A stretch of 64,000 nt of DNA, taken from NCBI RefSeq assembly GCF_001006005.1, contig NZ_CP011254.1, positions 3,100,001 through 3,164,000 on the forward strand, written 5' to 3'. Positions within the stretch are counted from its first letter, which is position 1; each line of letters opens with the position of its first letter. The notes under the pieces are model-generated. The model saw nothing but the letters and a program-made list of their open reading frames with translations, was not told where the DNA came from and did not search any database. The DNA is from Serratia fonticola. Its GTDB lineage: Bacteria > Pseudomonadota > Gammaproteobacteria > Enterobacterales > Enterobacteriaceae. This document shows, one piece after another, positions 27,791 through 36,428 of the stretch. Made by a program: the position numbers and the translations under genes.

Positions 27791-30364
27791 ATGAATACCC
27801 CTAAAAGTCGGGCCAGACTTACCCCACAGCCGCGTATCAGCCGGTTGGCGTATTTGATTGCTGCTCAATTAACGATGCTGGGTTGCGTCTCCTTTGGCGC
27901 GCAGGCCCGTGACTACTTTAACCCGGCGATGCTGGAGATTGACAACCCGCATCAGGGCAGTACCGATCTGACTGTGTTTGAAGACGGGGCCAACCAGGCT
28001 CCGGGCACTTACCGGGTTGATATCTATCTTAACAATGAAAGCCAGGATACGCGCGACGTCGAGTTCCGCATGCAGAAAGACGCTAGCGGCAAAGAGAGCT
28101 TGCAGCCGTGTTTGAGCGTCGCATCGTTGAATGCCATGGGCGTGAAAACCGATCTGTTTCCCGGCTTGGGTGATGCCAAGGGCGAGTGTGCCAACCTGAG
28201 CGGTATCCCACAGGCCAGTGCTGAATTCCGTTTTAGTGCTCAGCAACTGTTGCTGGGCGTCCCGCAGGCGGCTATCTCGCAGAAGGCGCGGGGTTATGTC
28301 CCGGAGAACCAATGGGATAACGGTATCCCCGCACTGTTACTTAACTACAGTCTGAGCGGCTCCAACAATTATGCTCGCAATGGCGATGGCCGTGATGATA
28401 ACAGCCAGTACGCCAACCTGCGCCCGGGCATCAACCTGGGGCCATGGCGTCTGCGTAACTACACGACCTACAACCGCGACAGTAATGGCCAAGGCAAGTG
28501 GGATACGGTCTATACCTACGCGCAGCGCAATATTGTCGCGTTGAAAAGCCAGTTGACGCTGGGTGACAGCAGTTCACCGAGTGACGTGTTCGATAGCGTC
28601 CCGTTCCGTGGGGCACAACTGGCTTCGGACGATGACATGATGCCGGACAGCCTGAAAGGCTATGCGCCGGTGGTACGCGGTATTGCTCGTACCAATGCGC
28701 AGGTGATTATCCGCCAGAACGGCTACGTGATTTACCAGAGCTATGTGGCTCCAGGCGCGTTTGAAATCAATGATATGTTCCCGACTGGGGGCAGTGGTGA
28801 CCTGTTCGTTACAATCAAGGAAGCCGATGGTAGCGAACAGTTGTTGGTGGTGCCGTTTGCCTCATTGCCCGTCTTACAGCGTGAAGGTCGCCTGAAGTAC
28901 AGCGCCACCAGTGGGCAGTACCGTTCTTATGACGGCAGCGTGGACAAAACCAGTTTCGGTCAGGGGACGGCGATTTACGGTTTGCCACGTGGCTTTACTG
29001 CCTATGGTGGTGGGCAGTTTGCCAGCAAGTACCAGTCGGTGGCGCTGGGCGTAGGTAAAAACCTCGGTGACTTTGGGGCATTTTCTACCGACGTTACCCA
29101 GGCGTGGTCAACGATGCAAGACCGGGCAAAAGACAATGGCCAGTCGTGGCGTATCCGCTACAGCAAAAACATTGTGCAGACCGGTACCAACTTTGCCATT
29201 GCCGGTTATCGCTATTCGACGGACGGTTACTACAGCCTGCAGGAAGTGCTGGATACCTACCGCGATCGCCAGTTCAGCATGCCGCTTAACGAACGCAAGC
29301 GTAACCGTACCGAACTGACCATGACCCAGAGCCTGTGGCAAGGGGCAGGATCGCTTTCACTGAGCCTGGTAACTGAAGACTATTGGAATTCAGATCGTAC
29401 CATGCGTTCTATCGGTACCGGTTACAGCAATAGCTGGAATGGCATCAGTTATGGCTTGAACTACAGCTACAACGAGAACGCGAGCGCCAGCAACGGCAGC
29501 GGCAAGGTGTATGACCGTGACCAGGTGTTTGCCTTTAACGTCAGTATCCCGCTGGATCGCTGGCTGAAAAACACTTATGCCAGCTACAACGTGAACAGCA
29601 GTCAGCAAGGGGGGACCACCAACACGGTGGGCCTCAACGGTACGGCACTTGCGGACAACAACCTGAGCTGGAGCGCACAGCAAGGCTATGGCAGCCAGGG
29701 CGTGGGTAACAGCGGCAACTTGAACGCCGACTATCGTGGCACCTACGGGGAAGTGAATGCCGGATATGCCTATGATAACAACAGCCGACGCGTGAACTAT
29801 GGTGTGCAGGGCGGGATCGTGGTACATCAGGACGGTATCACTTTTGGTCAGCCGATGGGGGAGACCATTGCGTTGGTGAAAGCACCGGGCGCCAGGGGGG
29901 TAGGCGTCAGCAACCAGACCGGGGTGAAAACCGACTGGCGGGGTTACGCCATCGTGCCGTACACCAGTCCGTACCGCAAAAACCAGGTACAGCTGAATAC
30001 CGCAACGTTGCCGGATAACGTCGACCTGACGCTGACCAGCCAAAATGTGGTACCGACCCGCGGTGCTGTAGTGCGGGCCAATTTCGAGGCCAATGTGGGC
30101 CAGCGTGTATTGATGACGCTGCTCCGAACTGGCGGCGCGCCAGTGCCGTTTGGTGCCACGGTGAGCGATCCTGCGCAGAAAACCACACAGGGCTTTATCG
30201 TCGGCGATGCGGGCCAGGTCTATCTGACTGGTCTGGCGGACAGCGGTTCGCTCACAGTGAAGTGGGGGGCAGGAGCAGACCAACAGTGTCAGGTGAGTTA
30301 CTCCCTGGTGAAAAAAACAACAGAGAATGCTGGCGTTCAGACCCTGAATGAGCAGTGTCGGTGA
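27791..30364 (+). CDS. outer-membrane fimbrial usher (FimD family)
   Basis: An 857-residue usher. After a longish signal region (to about residue 40) comes the N-terminal chaperone-binding domain starting FNPAMLEID, a 24-strand barrel with plug, and two C-terminal domains with a cysteine pair near the end (QCQVSYSL ... EQCR). It secretes and assembles the fibre across the outer membrane. GGAG precedes the ATG. The next gene's ribosome binding site overlaps its stop. Confidence 0.93.
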   Translation: MNTPKSRARLTPQPRISRLAYLIAAQLTMLGCVSFGAQARDYFNPAMLEIDNPHQGSTDLTVFEDGANQAPGTYRVDIYLNNESQDTRDVEFRMQKDASGKESLQPCLSVASLNAMGVKTDLFPGLGDAKGECANLSGIPQASAEFRFSAQQLLLGVPQAAISQKARGYVPENQWDNGIPALLLNYSLSGSNNYARNGDGRDDNSQYANLRPGINLGPWRLRNYTTYNRDSNGQGKWDTVYTYAQRNIVALKSQLTLGDSSSPSDVFDSVPFRGAQLASDDDMMPDSLKGYAPVVRGIARTNAQVIIRQNGYVIYQSYVAPGAFEINDMFPTGGSGDLFVTIKEADGSEQLLVVPFASLPVLQREGRLKYSATSGQYRSYDGSVDKTSFGQGTAIYGLPRGFTAYGGGQFASKYQSVALGVGKNLGDFGAFSTDVTQAWSTMQDRAKDNGQSWRIRYSKNIVQTGTNFAIAGYRYSTDGYYSLQEVLDTYRDRQFSMPLNERKRNRTELTMTQSLWQGAGSLSLSLVTEDYWNSDRTMRSIGTGYSNSWNGISYGLNYSYNENASASNGSGKVYDRDQVFAFNVSIPLDRWLKNTYASYNVNSSQQGGTTNTVGLNGTALADNNLSWSAQQGYGSQGVGNSGNLNADYRGTYGEVNAGYAYDNNSRRVNYGVQGGIVVHQDGITFGQPMGETIALVKAPGARGVGVSNQTGVKTDWRGYAIVPYTSPYRKNQVQLNTATLPDNVDLTLTSQNVVPTRGAVVRANFEANVGQRVLMTLLRTGGAPVPFGATVSDPAQKTTQGFIVGDAGQVYLTGLADSGSLTVKWGAGADQQCQVSYSLVKKTTENAGVQTLNEQCR

Positions 30365-30372
30365 GGTTGTCA

Positions 30373-31401
30373 ATGCGAAATAACAGAATGAATCGATGGA
30401 TGAGAGTCCGTAGTGTGCTAGTGCTGCTGGTCTGTGGGTGGTTATTGATTAATACGGCTAGAGCAGGTTGCACAAATAACTATGATGTTAGAGTTCCCGT
30501 ATCCACGATGACGTTTAATATCCCATCTTTCGGCATTTCCACTGAAAATCCTGTGGGTGATTGGTGGCAGGTTTCTGCTCAGTTGATAACCAACTGTACG
30601 GAGCAAATATATGGTTTAACCGCATTTGGTTATATTTCCTCATCAGGTCTGACTTATTCGGATGGAGGCGTGGTCTATAATGTCTATAACACCGGAACAC
30701 CAGGAATCGGTTTTATTGCCGCTATCAGCGATTCATTCAGTGGTGTTTTTTATCCTATGCCAATAGATAATGTTGCAACTACACCCTATACCGGTAATCC
30801 ATATGGAACATCAGTATCTGTGACCGTCAAAGTAAAATTCATCACCACGGCCGCATTGACGCCGGGCGTATACAGTATTCCGGCATTAACCTTGATGGGG
30901 GTTAACGGGACAAGTAGTAACCAAACAGGGGTTAATGGGCAAGGGTTGGCTGTCACTAATCCATTTAATATTAATGTGATAGCTAATTCCTGTAGCGTAG
31001 ATGTGGGGTCACAAAACCAATCGGTAACGCTGGACGATGTTACAGGCAATGACTTACCCGCGGTGGGGTCAACGGCCAAAGATAAAACATTTAACGTATT
31101 GCTGAATTGCCAGCCACAAGTAGCGATCTACGTGTTATTAAACGGCACACCAAATCCAGATACGGGAGCTGATGGGGTGCTCCAGGTGAGTAATGCGGGA
31201 ATGGCTGGGACTTCAAGAGGCATTGGCATTCAGATATTAAATAATGATATCCCGCTGCCCATTGGCGCTAATATACCAACAAGGTATACCAGCGGTGGCC
31301 AGGAAAATATCCCATTTACGGCGCGTTATTATCGTACTCTGACTGATGTAACGGCGGGTACAGCTAATACGATTGCCACCTTGAATGTTAACTATCGATA
31401 G
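30373..31401 (+). CDS. fimbrial tip adhesin-like subunit
   Basis: A 342-residue two-domain subunit: signal peptide to about residue 31, an N-terminal lectin-like half (about 32-195) with no recognisable ligand signature, and a C-terminal pilin half (about 200-342) with its own cysteine pair (SCSVDVG, LLNCQP) and the pilin ending LNVNYR. Two-domain size and position suit a tip adhesin. The ATG at 30373 follows GAGG by 6 bases. Codon use is more AT-rich than the usher, suggesting faster change or transfer of the binding part. The receptor cannot be told from sequence. Confidence 0.78.
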   Translation: MRNNRMNRWMRVRSVLVLLVCGWLLINTARAGCTNNYDVRVPVSTMTFNIPSFGISTENPVGDWWQVSAQLITNCTEQIYGLTAFGYISSSGLTYSDGGVVYNVYNTGTPGIGFIAAISDSFSGVFYPMPIDNVATTPYTGNPYGTSVSVTVKVKFITTAALTPGVYSIPALTLMGVNGTSSNQTGVNGQGLAVTNPFNINVIANSCSVDVGSQNQSVTLDDVTGNDLPAVGSTAKDKTFNVLLNCQPQVAIYVLLNGTPNPDTGADGVLQVSNAGMAGTSRGIGIQILNNDIPLPIGANIPTRYTSGGQENIPFTARYYRTLTDVTAGTANTIATLNVNYR

Positions 31402-31428
31402 ATAAATGTCACCTAAAAAGGATTTATT

Positions 31429-31947
31429 ATGAAAGCAGTAGTGAAGCATGTGCTATTAGTCTTATTAGCTATGGCTATGGGGTATAATAACGCGATAGCC
31501 GATCCGGTCAATATCAATATTACCGGGAATGTTGTGGCTTCGCCCTGTGTGGTGAATAACAACAATAGCGACCTTAACGTTGATCTAGGCACCAGCATTC
31601 AAGCCAATACGCTGGAGACTGCCGGTGCAGGGACGACACCTAAGGCGTTTAATCTGTTGTTAACCTCCTGCCCGGTAGGGACGAGCAATGTTACGGTGAC
31701 CTTTACCGGTACGGCTGCTGCGGCTCCGCAAACCAATATGTACCTCAATACGGGGGTTGCAACCCCGCTGGCGGTTGAATTATCCAGTGGTGGTACGATT
31801 TTGGGCAACAGCAGCACCCTGACTCAAGCGGTACAGGCGGACAGAACCGTAACCTATGCGCTGAGTGCCCGTGCCGTGACACCGACCGGTAACGTAATGC
31901 CAGGCAGTATCATTGCATTGGTGCAAGCCAACTTTACCTATAACTAA
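31429..31947 (+). CDS. minor fimbrial subunit 1
   Basis: A 172-residue single-domain pilin with a signal peptide (cleavage near residue 24, IADPV), a cysteine pair (SPCVVN, TSCPVG) and the terminal beta zipper VQANFTYN. AAAAGGA precedes the ATG 27 bases after the adhesin stop. It resembles FimF/FimG-like adaptor pilins and is related to the next gene, so it likely links adhesin to rod. Confidence 0.85.
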   Translation: MKAVVKHVLLVLLAMAMGYNNAIADPVNINITGNVVASPCVVNNNNSDLNVDLGTSIQANTLETAGAGTTPKAFNLLLTSCPVGTSNVTVTFTGTAAAAPQTNMYLNTGVATPLAVELSSGGTILGNSSTLTQAVQADRTVTYALSARAVTPTGNVMPGSIIALVQANFTYN

Positions 31948-31975
31948 GCCCGTCGTTGCGCAAGGAGATGCCTGA

Positions 31976-32485
31976 ATGAGCGAACTGATAACGCGTACAT
32001 TGCTAATCATCGTGGCGGGAATAATGAGTAGTGCCGTTCAGGCTACGGATCTCAATATTAACGGTATAGTGGTGGCAAGCCCCTGTACTGTTGATACCGC
32101 CTCGGTCAGTCAGGATGTGGACTTTGGCCAGGTCCGCCTTAACGAAATGAGGGCCGCTGGCAATGCTTCTGATTGGCAGTCGTTTGAGGTTAAGCTGGTT
32201 AATTGCCCACCAAGTACCACCTCAGCGACGGTGACTTTTAGCGGTACGCCAGCTACGGCTGATGCAACATTGTATGATAATGCAGGTACTGCGGTGAATG
32301 CCGCGGTACAGTTGGCACAGGCGGCCAATAAAACGTTGGTGCAAGGGAACGGTAGTAGCATGACCGTATCGGTTGATGCACAGCATAATGCCACTTACGC
32401 CTTGGCCGGGCGGCTGATGAGCTTCAGCGATACCGGCCCCGGTACTTTCAGCAGCATAGTGCAGATGGCTTTCACTTATCAGTAA
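31976..32485 (+). CDS. minor fimbrial subunit 2
   Basis: A 169-residue pilin with signal peptide (to about residue 22), cysteine pair (SPCTVD, VNCPPS) and the ending MAFTYQ. It shares layout and motifs (VVASPC) with the preceding subunit, indicating tandem duplication. AAGGAGATG lies upstream. It is the last structural gene of the operon. The order adhesin-adaptor-adaptor differs from fimFGH, where the adhesin is last. Confidence 0.85.
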   Translation: MSELITRTLLIIVAGIMSSAVQATDLNINGIVVASPCTVDTASVSQDVDFGQVRLNEMRAAGNASDWQSFEVKLVNCPPSTTSATVTFSGTPATADATLYDNAGTAVNAAVQLAQAANKTLVQGNGSSMTVSVDAQHNATYALAGRLMSFSDTGPGTFSSIVQMAFTYQ

Positions 32486-32497
32486 TCATAGGATCCC

Positions 32498-32520
32498 ACG
32501 GCGGTTTCGAACGCTGCCGT
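32498..32520 (+). terminator. hairpin after the fimbrial operon
   Basis: CACGGC...GCCGTG, 6-bp arms, followed after some bases by GGTTTTTGT; a plausible but weak terminator. Confidence 0.4.
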
Positions 32521-32569
32521 GCGGGGCCTGGTTTTTGTCTAGGTCAGGGGGCCTGGCTCTTGGCCAGAA

Positions 32570-32590
32570 TATGCTAGATTTAAGCTAATC
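32570..32590 (+). promoter_or_regulatory. promoter-like block shared with the 25278 gene
   Basis: TATGCTAGATTTAAGCTAATC here versus TATGCTAAATTGAAAGCAGATC at 25234; both lie 39-48 bases ahead of a paralogous regulator gene whose leader also has GCTGACA just before the start. Confidence 0.45.
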
Positions 32591-32623
32591 TTAACCACTT
32601 GGCTGCATGCGCTGACAAACACT

Positions 32624-33256
32624 ATGACCAGGAAAGCTGAGCCGTTTCCCCATGATTATGCCGCGACGATCGAACTGTTTGAAAAACTGAGCCCCCATGC
32701 TTCTTTTGACATGATTCCTTCTGGAACCCGGCTCTACCCTTTTAAAGATGGGGTTTCGTATTGTTATCTTATCCGTAGTGGGATCTGCGGATTCCATCAT
32801 AGCGCCGATGAGATCCTCATCAGCATACTGCGTGTTCCCGGCATTGTCGGGATCGGTGGCATCGTTGATGCGGAAGGGGGGATATTTATCCAGACTCAAA
32901 GCGAGGCCGAAATTGCCACCCTCACTTTATCGGAGGCGAGGCAACTGGTTTCGCGGCTCAATTTGTGGGAGCTGCTATCCCGGCATATATTCAGGGCAAC
33001 ACACCGGTTGTTTACTTTGGGCACCTATCTTGCGGCCCCCAGCGCATATGAAGTTCTGCGCTTTCAACTGATAGAGTTGATGGGCGAGCCAGCGCAATTC
33101 CGAGAGCGTATTTCTGCCTCCCAGTATATTCAGCAAAAAACTCACCTATCACGCAGTAGTATCATGAAGATCCTCGCGCAACTGAAGCAAGGGGGATATG
33201 TGAAACTTGAGGATGGCGTGCTGAAGGAGATTTACCACCTGCCGCTCAAATATTGA
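32624..33256 (+). CDS. winged-helix regulator, IprA/CRP-like (paralogue 3)
   Basis: A 210-residue paralogue of the protein at 25278-25910, the same length, sharing ATIELFEKL, YCYLIRSGIC, LSRSSIMKILAQLKQGGY and the ending LPLKY. Cupin-like N-terminal domain, winged-helix C-terminus. It closes the fimbrial island, 138 bases after the last pilin gene, with its own promoter-like block. Two similar regulators bracketing one operon suggests opposing or differently tuned control, which is inference. A bidirectional hairpin separates it from the converging racemase gene. Confidence 0.75.
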   Translation: MTRKAEPFPHDYAATIELFEKLSPHASFDMIPSGTRLYPFKDGVSYCYLIRSGICGFHHSADEILISILRVPGIVGIGGIVDAEGGIFIQTQSEAEIATLTLSEARQLVSRLNLWELLSRHIFRATHRLFTLGTYLAAPSAYEVLRFQLIELMGEPAQFRERISASQYIQQKTHLSRSSIMKILAQLKQGGYVKLEDGVLKEIYHLPLKY

Positions 33257-33286
33257 AACTGACCAAGTTAACTTGTTGCATCGGTT

Positions 33287-33319
33287 GATCCGGCAATGAC
33301 GGTTTGCCGTTGCCGGATC
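33287..33319. terminator. bidirectional hairpin
   Basis: Perfect outer arms GATCCGGCAA/TTGCCGGATC with a further CGG/CCG pairing inside, between two converging genes. Confidence 0.55.
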
Positions 33320-33325
33320 TTGGCA

Positions 33326-34555
33326 TCAATCCACCAACACGCGCTTATTGGTCGCGCCCCAGAGGATCGACATCTCGGTAAACAGTGCACCGCTGATGTC
33401 TTCGACTTCAGTGGCGGTGATTTCTGCATTACCCTGCTTGCCGAAGAACACCACCTCATCACCAGGAGTGACGCCTTTCACGTCGGTCACATCCACCATC
33501 ACGGTATTCATCGAGGTTTTGCCCACTACCGGAACCCGCTGCCCCTGGATCAGCACATGACCCGCGTTGCTGAATACCCGGCGATAGCCGTCGGCATAGC
33601 CCACAGGGATATTAGCCAATAGCGAATCGCGTTTCAGGGTGTAGGTACGATCGTAACCGACAGTATTGCCTTTAGGGTAATGGTTGAGTGCCGCGATGGA
33701 TGACTTGAAGGTCATCACGCGTTTATAGTCGTTACTGGCAATGGTATCGCCATAAAACACCCCGCCAACGCGCACCATATCAAGCCAGGACTCTGGTACG
33801 GTGAGGGTCGCAAAGGTATTAGCAACGTGTAAGGTCACGTCGCTGCGTTTGATCCCGGTAATGTCTAGCACCTGCTGGGATTGCACCTTAAAGCGGGCAA
33901 GATCCTTGCGCACCGCTGCTGCATCTTCCTCAGGATAGTGGGACATGATGCCGACCATTTTCAGATGAGGTAATGCAGAGATAGCCTTGGCTTCAGCCAA
34001 TCCGGCAGCTTCGCTGACTTCCAGGCCGTTACGTGACATGCCGCCAGAGTTCAGTGCCAAATGAAAACGTAGGGTTTTGCCCTGCTGGGCGGCAATGGCA
34101 TCCAGGCGCTTCGCCATTTCCAGATTACCGATCAGCTCTTCGGTGTCATAGTCGGTAGCCTGGCGCATTTCTGCTTCGGTGGCATTGCGCACGCGCATCA
34201 GGCGGCCTTTAAAGCCGAGTTCGCGCACGGTTTGCAGCTCTTGGTTACTAGCCACGCCAATACACTGCACGTGATTTTTGATCATCACGGGTGCCACCAG
34301 CGAAAGGTCGTGCCCGTAGGCATCGCCTTTCAAAATGGCGCAAAGGGTAGTTTTATCGCCCAACAGTTGCTGAATCTTGTGGGTGTTATATTCCAGCGCG
34401 CTTTGTGAGATTTCCAACCGGGCATTGCTGATTACTGCTGGTGAACTTTTAGCCGTAGCGGCGAGGGAATGAGTGGGGTTGGTGGCAGTAGGTTGATGGC
34501 AAGCCACCAACGTTAATAGCGGTATTAAGACTAAATGGCGTAAATGTAGCGGCAT
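33326..34555 (-). CDS. broad-specificity amino-acid racemase (Alr/Bsr type)
   Basis: A 409-residue PLP racemase of the alanine racemase fold with an export signal. The PLP lysine is K76 in [22 protein letters not shown] resembles the fingerprint of periplasmic broad-spectrum racemases (BsrV), and [10 protein letters not shown] is the dimer-interface signature. Residues 14-19 (LTLVAC) form a lipobox, so it may be lipid-anchored rather than soluble. It would make D-amino acids in the periplasm that can edit peptidoglycan. The start at 34555 has AGGAAGGG upstream; an earlier in-frame start adds 32 unlikely residues. A standard cytoplasmic Alr would lack the signal. Confidence 0.85.
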   Translation of the reverse strand: MPLHLRHLVLIPLLTLVACHQPTATNPTHSLAATAKSSPAVISNARLEISQSALEYNTHKIQQLLGDKTTLCAILKGDAYGHDLSLVAPVMIKNHVQCIGVASNQELQTVRELGFKGRLMRVRNATEAEMRQATDYDTEELIGNLEMAKRLDAIAAQQGKTLRFHLALNSGGMSRNGLEVSEAAGLAEAKAISALPHLKMVGIMSHYPEEDAAAVRKDLARFKVQSQQVLDITGIKRSDVTLHVANTFATLTVPESWLDMVRVGGVFYGDTIASNDYKRVMTFKSSIAALNHYPKGNTVGYDRTYTLKRDSLLANIPVGYADGYRRVFSNAGHVLIQGQRVPVVGKTSMNTVMVDVTDVKGVTPGDEVVFFGKQGNAEITATEVEDISGALFTEMSILWGATNKRVLVD

Positions 34556-34744
34556 ATTCCCTTCCTGGTGAAATAAAAAAGAGTTTTTATCAGCCTCAGT
34601 CAGTTTTTTTATCTGATTTGACGGCGGGTGTGGCTGAGCGATCAGCGGCATTAAATAAATGATAAAAGTGACTTTTTGTCAAATTTATTAATAATCTACA
34701 AGAGTGGAAAAGGATGCGGGTAATAAATGGAGCTATTGGGTTTT

Positions 34745-34778
34745 CCCCTCACCCCAACCCTCTCCCACAGGGAGAGGG
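34745..34778. repeat. B-type palindrome, left boundary of the array
   Basis: CCCCTCACCCCAACCCTCTC followed by CCACAGGGAGAGGG; the long arm points left, away from the array. Confidence 0.75.
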
Positions 34779-34780
34779 AG

Positions 34781-35314
34781 CTGATAGTTCCAGCTCTTTT
34801 AGACGTAAATAGATAATCTCAGAAAACTCGATCGCCCCCTCATTCATGGTATGTCGCCGAATTTTCAGAACCACATCAGTGCGTAAGAAGAAAGATTGGG
34901 TATTATGCAGAGCAATCAATGAACTCGATCTGATCCCCTCTCCCACAAGGCGAGGGAGCTGATAGTCCCAGCTCTTTTAGACGTAAATAGATAATCTCAG
35001 AAAACTCGATCGCCCCCTCATTCATGGTATGTCGCCGAATTTTCAGAACCACATCAGGGCGTAAGAAGAAAGATTGGGTATTATGCAGAGCAATCAATGA
35101 ACTCGATCTGATCCCCTCTCCCACAAGGCGAGGGAGCTGATAGCCCCAGCTCTTTTAGACGTAAATAGATAATCTCAGAAAACTCGATCACCTCCCCATC
35201 CATAGCGTGTCGCCGAATTTTCAGAACCACATCAGGGCGTAAGAAGAAAGATTGGGTATTATGCAGAGCAATCAATGAACTCGATCTGATCCCCTCTCCC
35301 TTTGGGAGAGGGTT
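34781..35314. repeat. 178-bp tandem array, three units
   Basis: The motif CTGATAG begins units at 34781, 34959 and 35137, an exact 178-base period. Units differ at only a few positions; the third is the most divergent near TCACCTCCCC. Each unit contains a short B-type palindrome at the junction and a GAGCTG/CAGCTC dyad. Since 178 is not a multiple of 3, no reading frame crosses units, so open frames inside are not genes. Confidence 0.9.
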
Positions 35315-35325
35315 AGGGTGAGGGG
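35289..35325. repeat. B-type palindrome, right boundary of the array
   Basis: CCCCTCTCCCTTTGGGAGAG followed by GGTTAGGGTGAGGGG; the long arm points right, opposite to the left boundary. Confidence 0.75.
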
Positions 35326-35396
35326 CATCATTGGCGTATTGTTATGGCATCAGGCTATAACGTGGGTATACTTGCAAGCGTTATAGCCTGACAGCA

Positions 35397-35768
35397 TTAT
35401 TTCATGGAATGCAGGCCAATCACGTTGCCTTCACTATCTTTGGCGATGGAAATAAAACCATTTTCGCCGATGGCAAATTTTTCTTTCAGGATTTCACCGC
35501 CGTTTGGGACAATGCGGCTTTCTTCTACGGCGCAATCCTCACATGACAGATAAACCATGGTGCCACCTGCTCCAACTGGCACACCAGCCATTTTTACCAG
35601 TGCGCCGCCAGACCCTTCCCCACCTTCCTGGTAAGGGAATATTAGGTATTCCATGCCCTCGGCTTCCAGTTTTTCTAACCGCGTGTTGAATACTGCCTCA
35701 TAGAATTTCTTTGCTCGTGGCATATCAGTAACATAAATTTCAAACCAGCTAACGATATTTTTATTCAT
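35397..35768 (-). CDS. VOC-family (glyoxalase/bleomycin-resistance fold) protein
   Basis: A 123-residue single-domain vicinal-oxygen-chelate protein. It opens with SWFEIYVTDMPRAKKFYEAVF and ends DSEGNVIGLHS, the usual family start and end; E103-like metal ligands cannot be assigned with certainty. Such proteins are small-molecule isomerases, dioxygenases or binding proteins; the substrate is unknown. GGAGA lies 6 bases ahead of the ATG. A near-consensus LexA box covers the upstream region, suggesting DNA-damage control, unusual for this family. Confidence 0.8.
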   Translation of the reverse strand: MNKNIVSWFEIYVTDMPRAKKFYEAVFNTRLEKLEAEGMEYLIFPYQEGGEGSGGALVKMAGVPVGAGGTMVYLSCEDCAVEESRIVPNGGEILKEKFAIGENGFISIAKDSEGNVIGLHSMK

Positions 35769-35818
35769 GGTATTCTCCAGTGGTATTGATTGTTGTTCCT
35801 GGTTGGTTATGTTACATG

Positions 35819-35838
35819 TACTGTTTATTTATACAGTG
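35819..35838. promoter_or_regulatory. LexA (SOS) box
   Basis: TACTGTTTATTTATACAGTG matches 17 of 20 positions of the enterobacterial SOS consensus, with both CTGT and ACAG cores intact and an all-AT centre. It lies 51 bases ahead of the VOC gene, and on that strand includes a TATAAA -10-like box. Confidence 0.7.
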
Positions 35839-35904
35839 ATATAGATCACGTAATCAACTCGTGTTTGGTCTGCTGCTGGGGACTGACCAGGACGAACGCT
35901 ATTC

Positions 35905-35946
35905 AATAAAGCCCAATGCGATGATAAATTATCAGCTGGGTTTATT
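35905..35946. other. nested hairpin between the VOC and peptide genes
   Basis: Outer arms AATAAAGCCCA/TGGGTTTATT and inner TGATAA/TTATCA. It could be a terminator or an RNA structure; no gene reads directly into it from a known promoter. Confidence 0.35.
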
Positions 35947-36089
35947 CCTGTTACCGATATTGTAATATCTTATGCCAGATATTTTTTTATTAATCATACA
36001 ATGAACGTATATTTAGGGTTTTTAATTATGGATTATTCTTGTTTTTAATCAAGACCAATCCATAACGTAGGGCAGGTAAGGCTTTAATG

Positions 36090-36119
36090 TTGACTGTGGA
36101 TTTATTCTATTATTATAAT
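36090..36119 (+). promoter_or_regulatory. strong sigma-70 promoter of the 65-residue peptide gene
   Basis: TTGACT (36090-36095), 18-base spacer, TATAAT (36114-36119), 97 bases ahead of the ATG. Confidence 0.65.
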
Positions 36120-36215
36120 TTATTCGCTTTAAGACGATTATATCTCGTCACACTAAAGTTATTTTCTAGTAAAATAGTGAAAGTTCATTTTGGTAATTAC
36201 TATAAGGATATATTT

Positions 36216-36413
36216 ATGAAAAAATTAAACGCATCTGAAGTTTCAAATGTTATTGGTGGTTATGTACTTGGTTGTGTTATTACCTATGAGCGTCAAATCA
36301 CAGGTACCGGTACCTCTGCGGTAACCGTTTGCCGTCGCGTTGCCACCTGCCAAGGCAAGTTCGGTGATTTTTTGACTCGTGAACCAGCCGATCTGGCTCG
36401 CTGCGGTGCTTAA
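36216..36413 (+). CDS. small double-glycine leader peptide
   Basis: A 65-residue peptide not assigned to a known product. The N-terminus MKKLNASEVSNVIGG is a classic double-glycine leader (cut after G15), and the remaining 50 residues carry four cysteines (C20, C39, C45, C63), which could form two disulfides. Bacteriocin-like peptides and the enterobacterial DUF4762-type small proteins look like this. AAGGATA lies 6 bases upstream. It has its own promoter and a strong terminator, and no processing protease, transporter or immunity gene is adjacent. The surroundings are distinctly AT-rich. Function unknown. Confidence 0.75.
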   Translation: MKKLNASEVSNVIGGYVLGCVITYERQITGTGTSAVTVCRRVATCQGKFGDFLTREPADLARCGA

Positions 36414-36428
36414 TCGCAAGTAATCGTT

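Noticed and set aside
29390..30373. A 327-codon open frame opposite the usher gene
   Set aside because: Shadow of the usher in a GC-biased frame, low complexity, no ribosome binding site.
34749..35275. Three short minus-strand open frames in the 178-bp array
   Set aside because: They are the same translation of each repeat unit; the period is not a multiple of 3 and frames end at unit joins.
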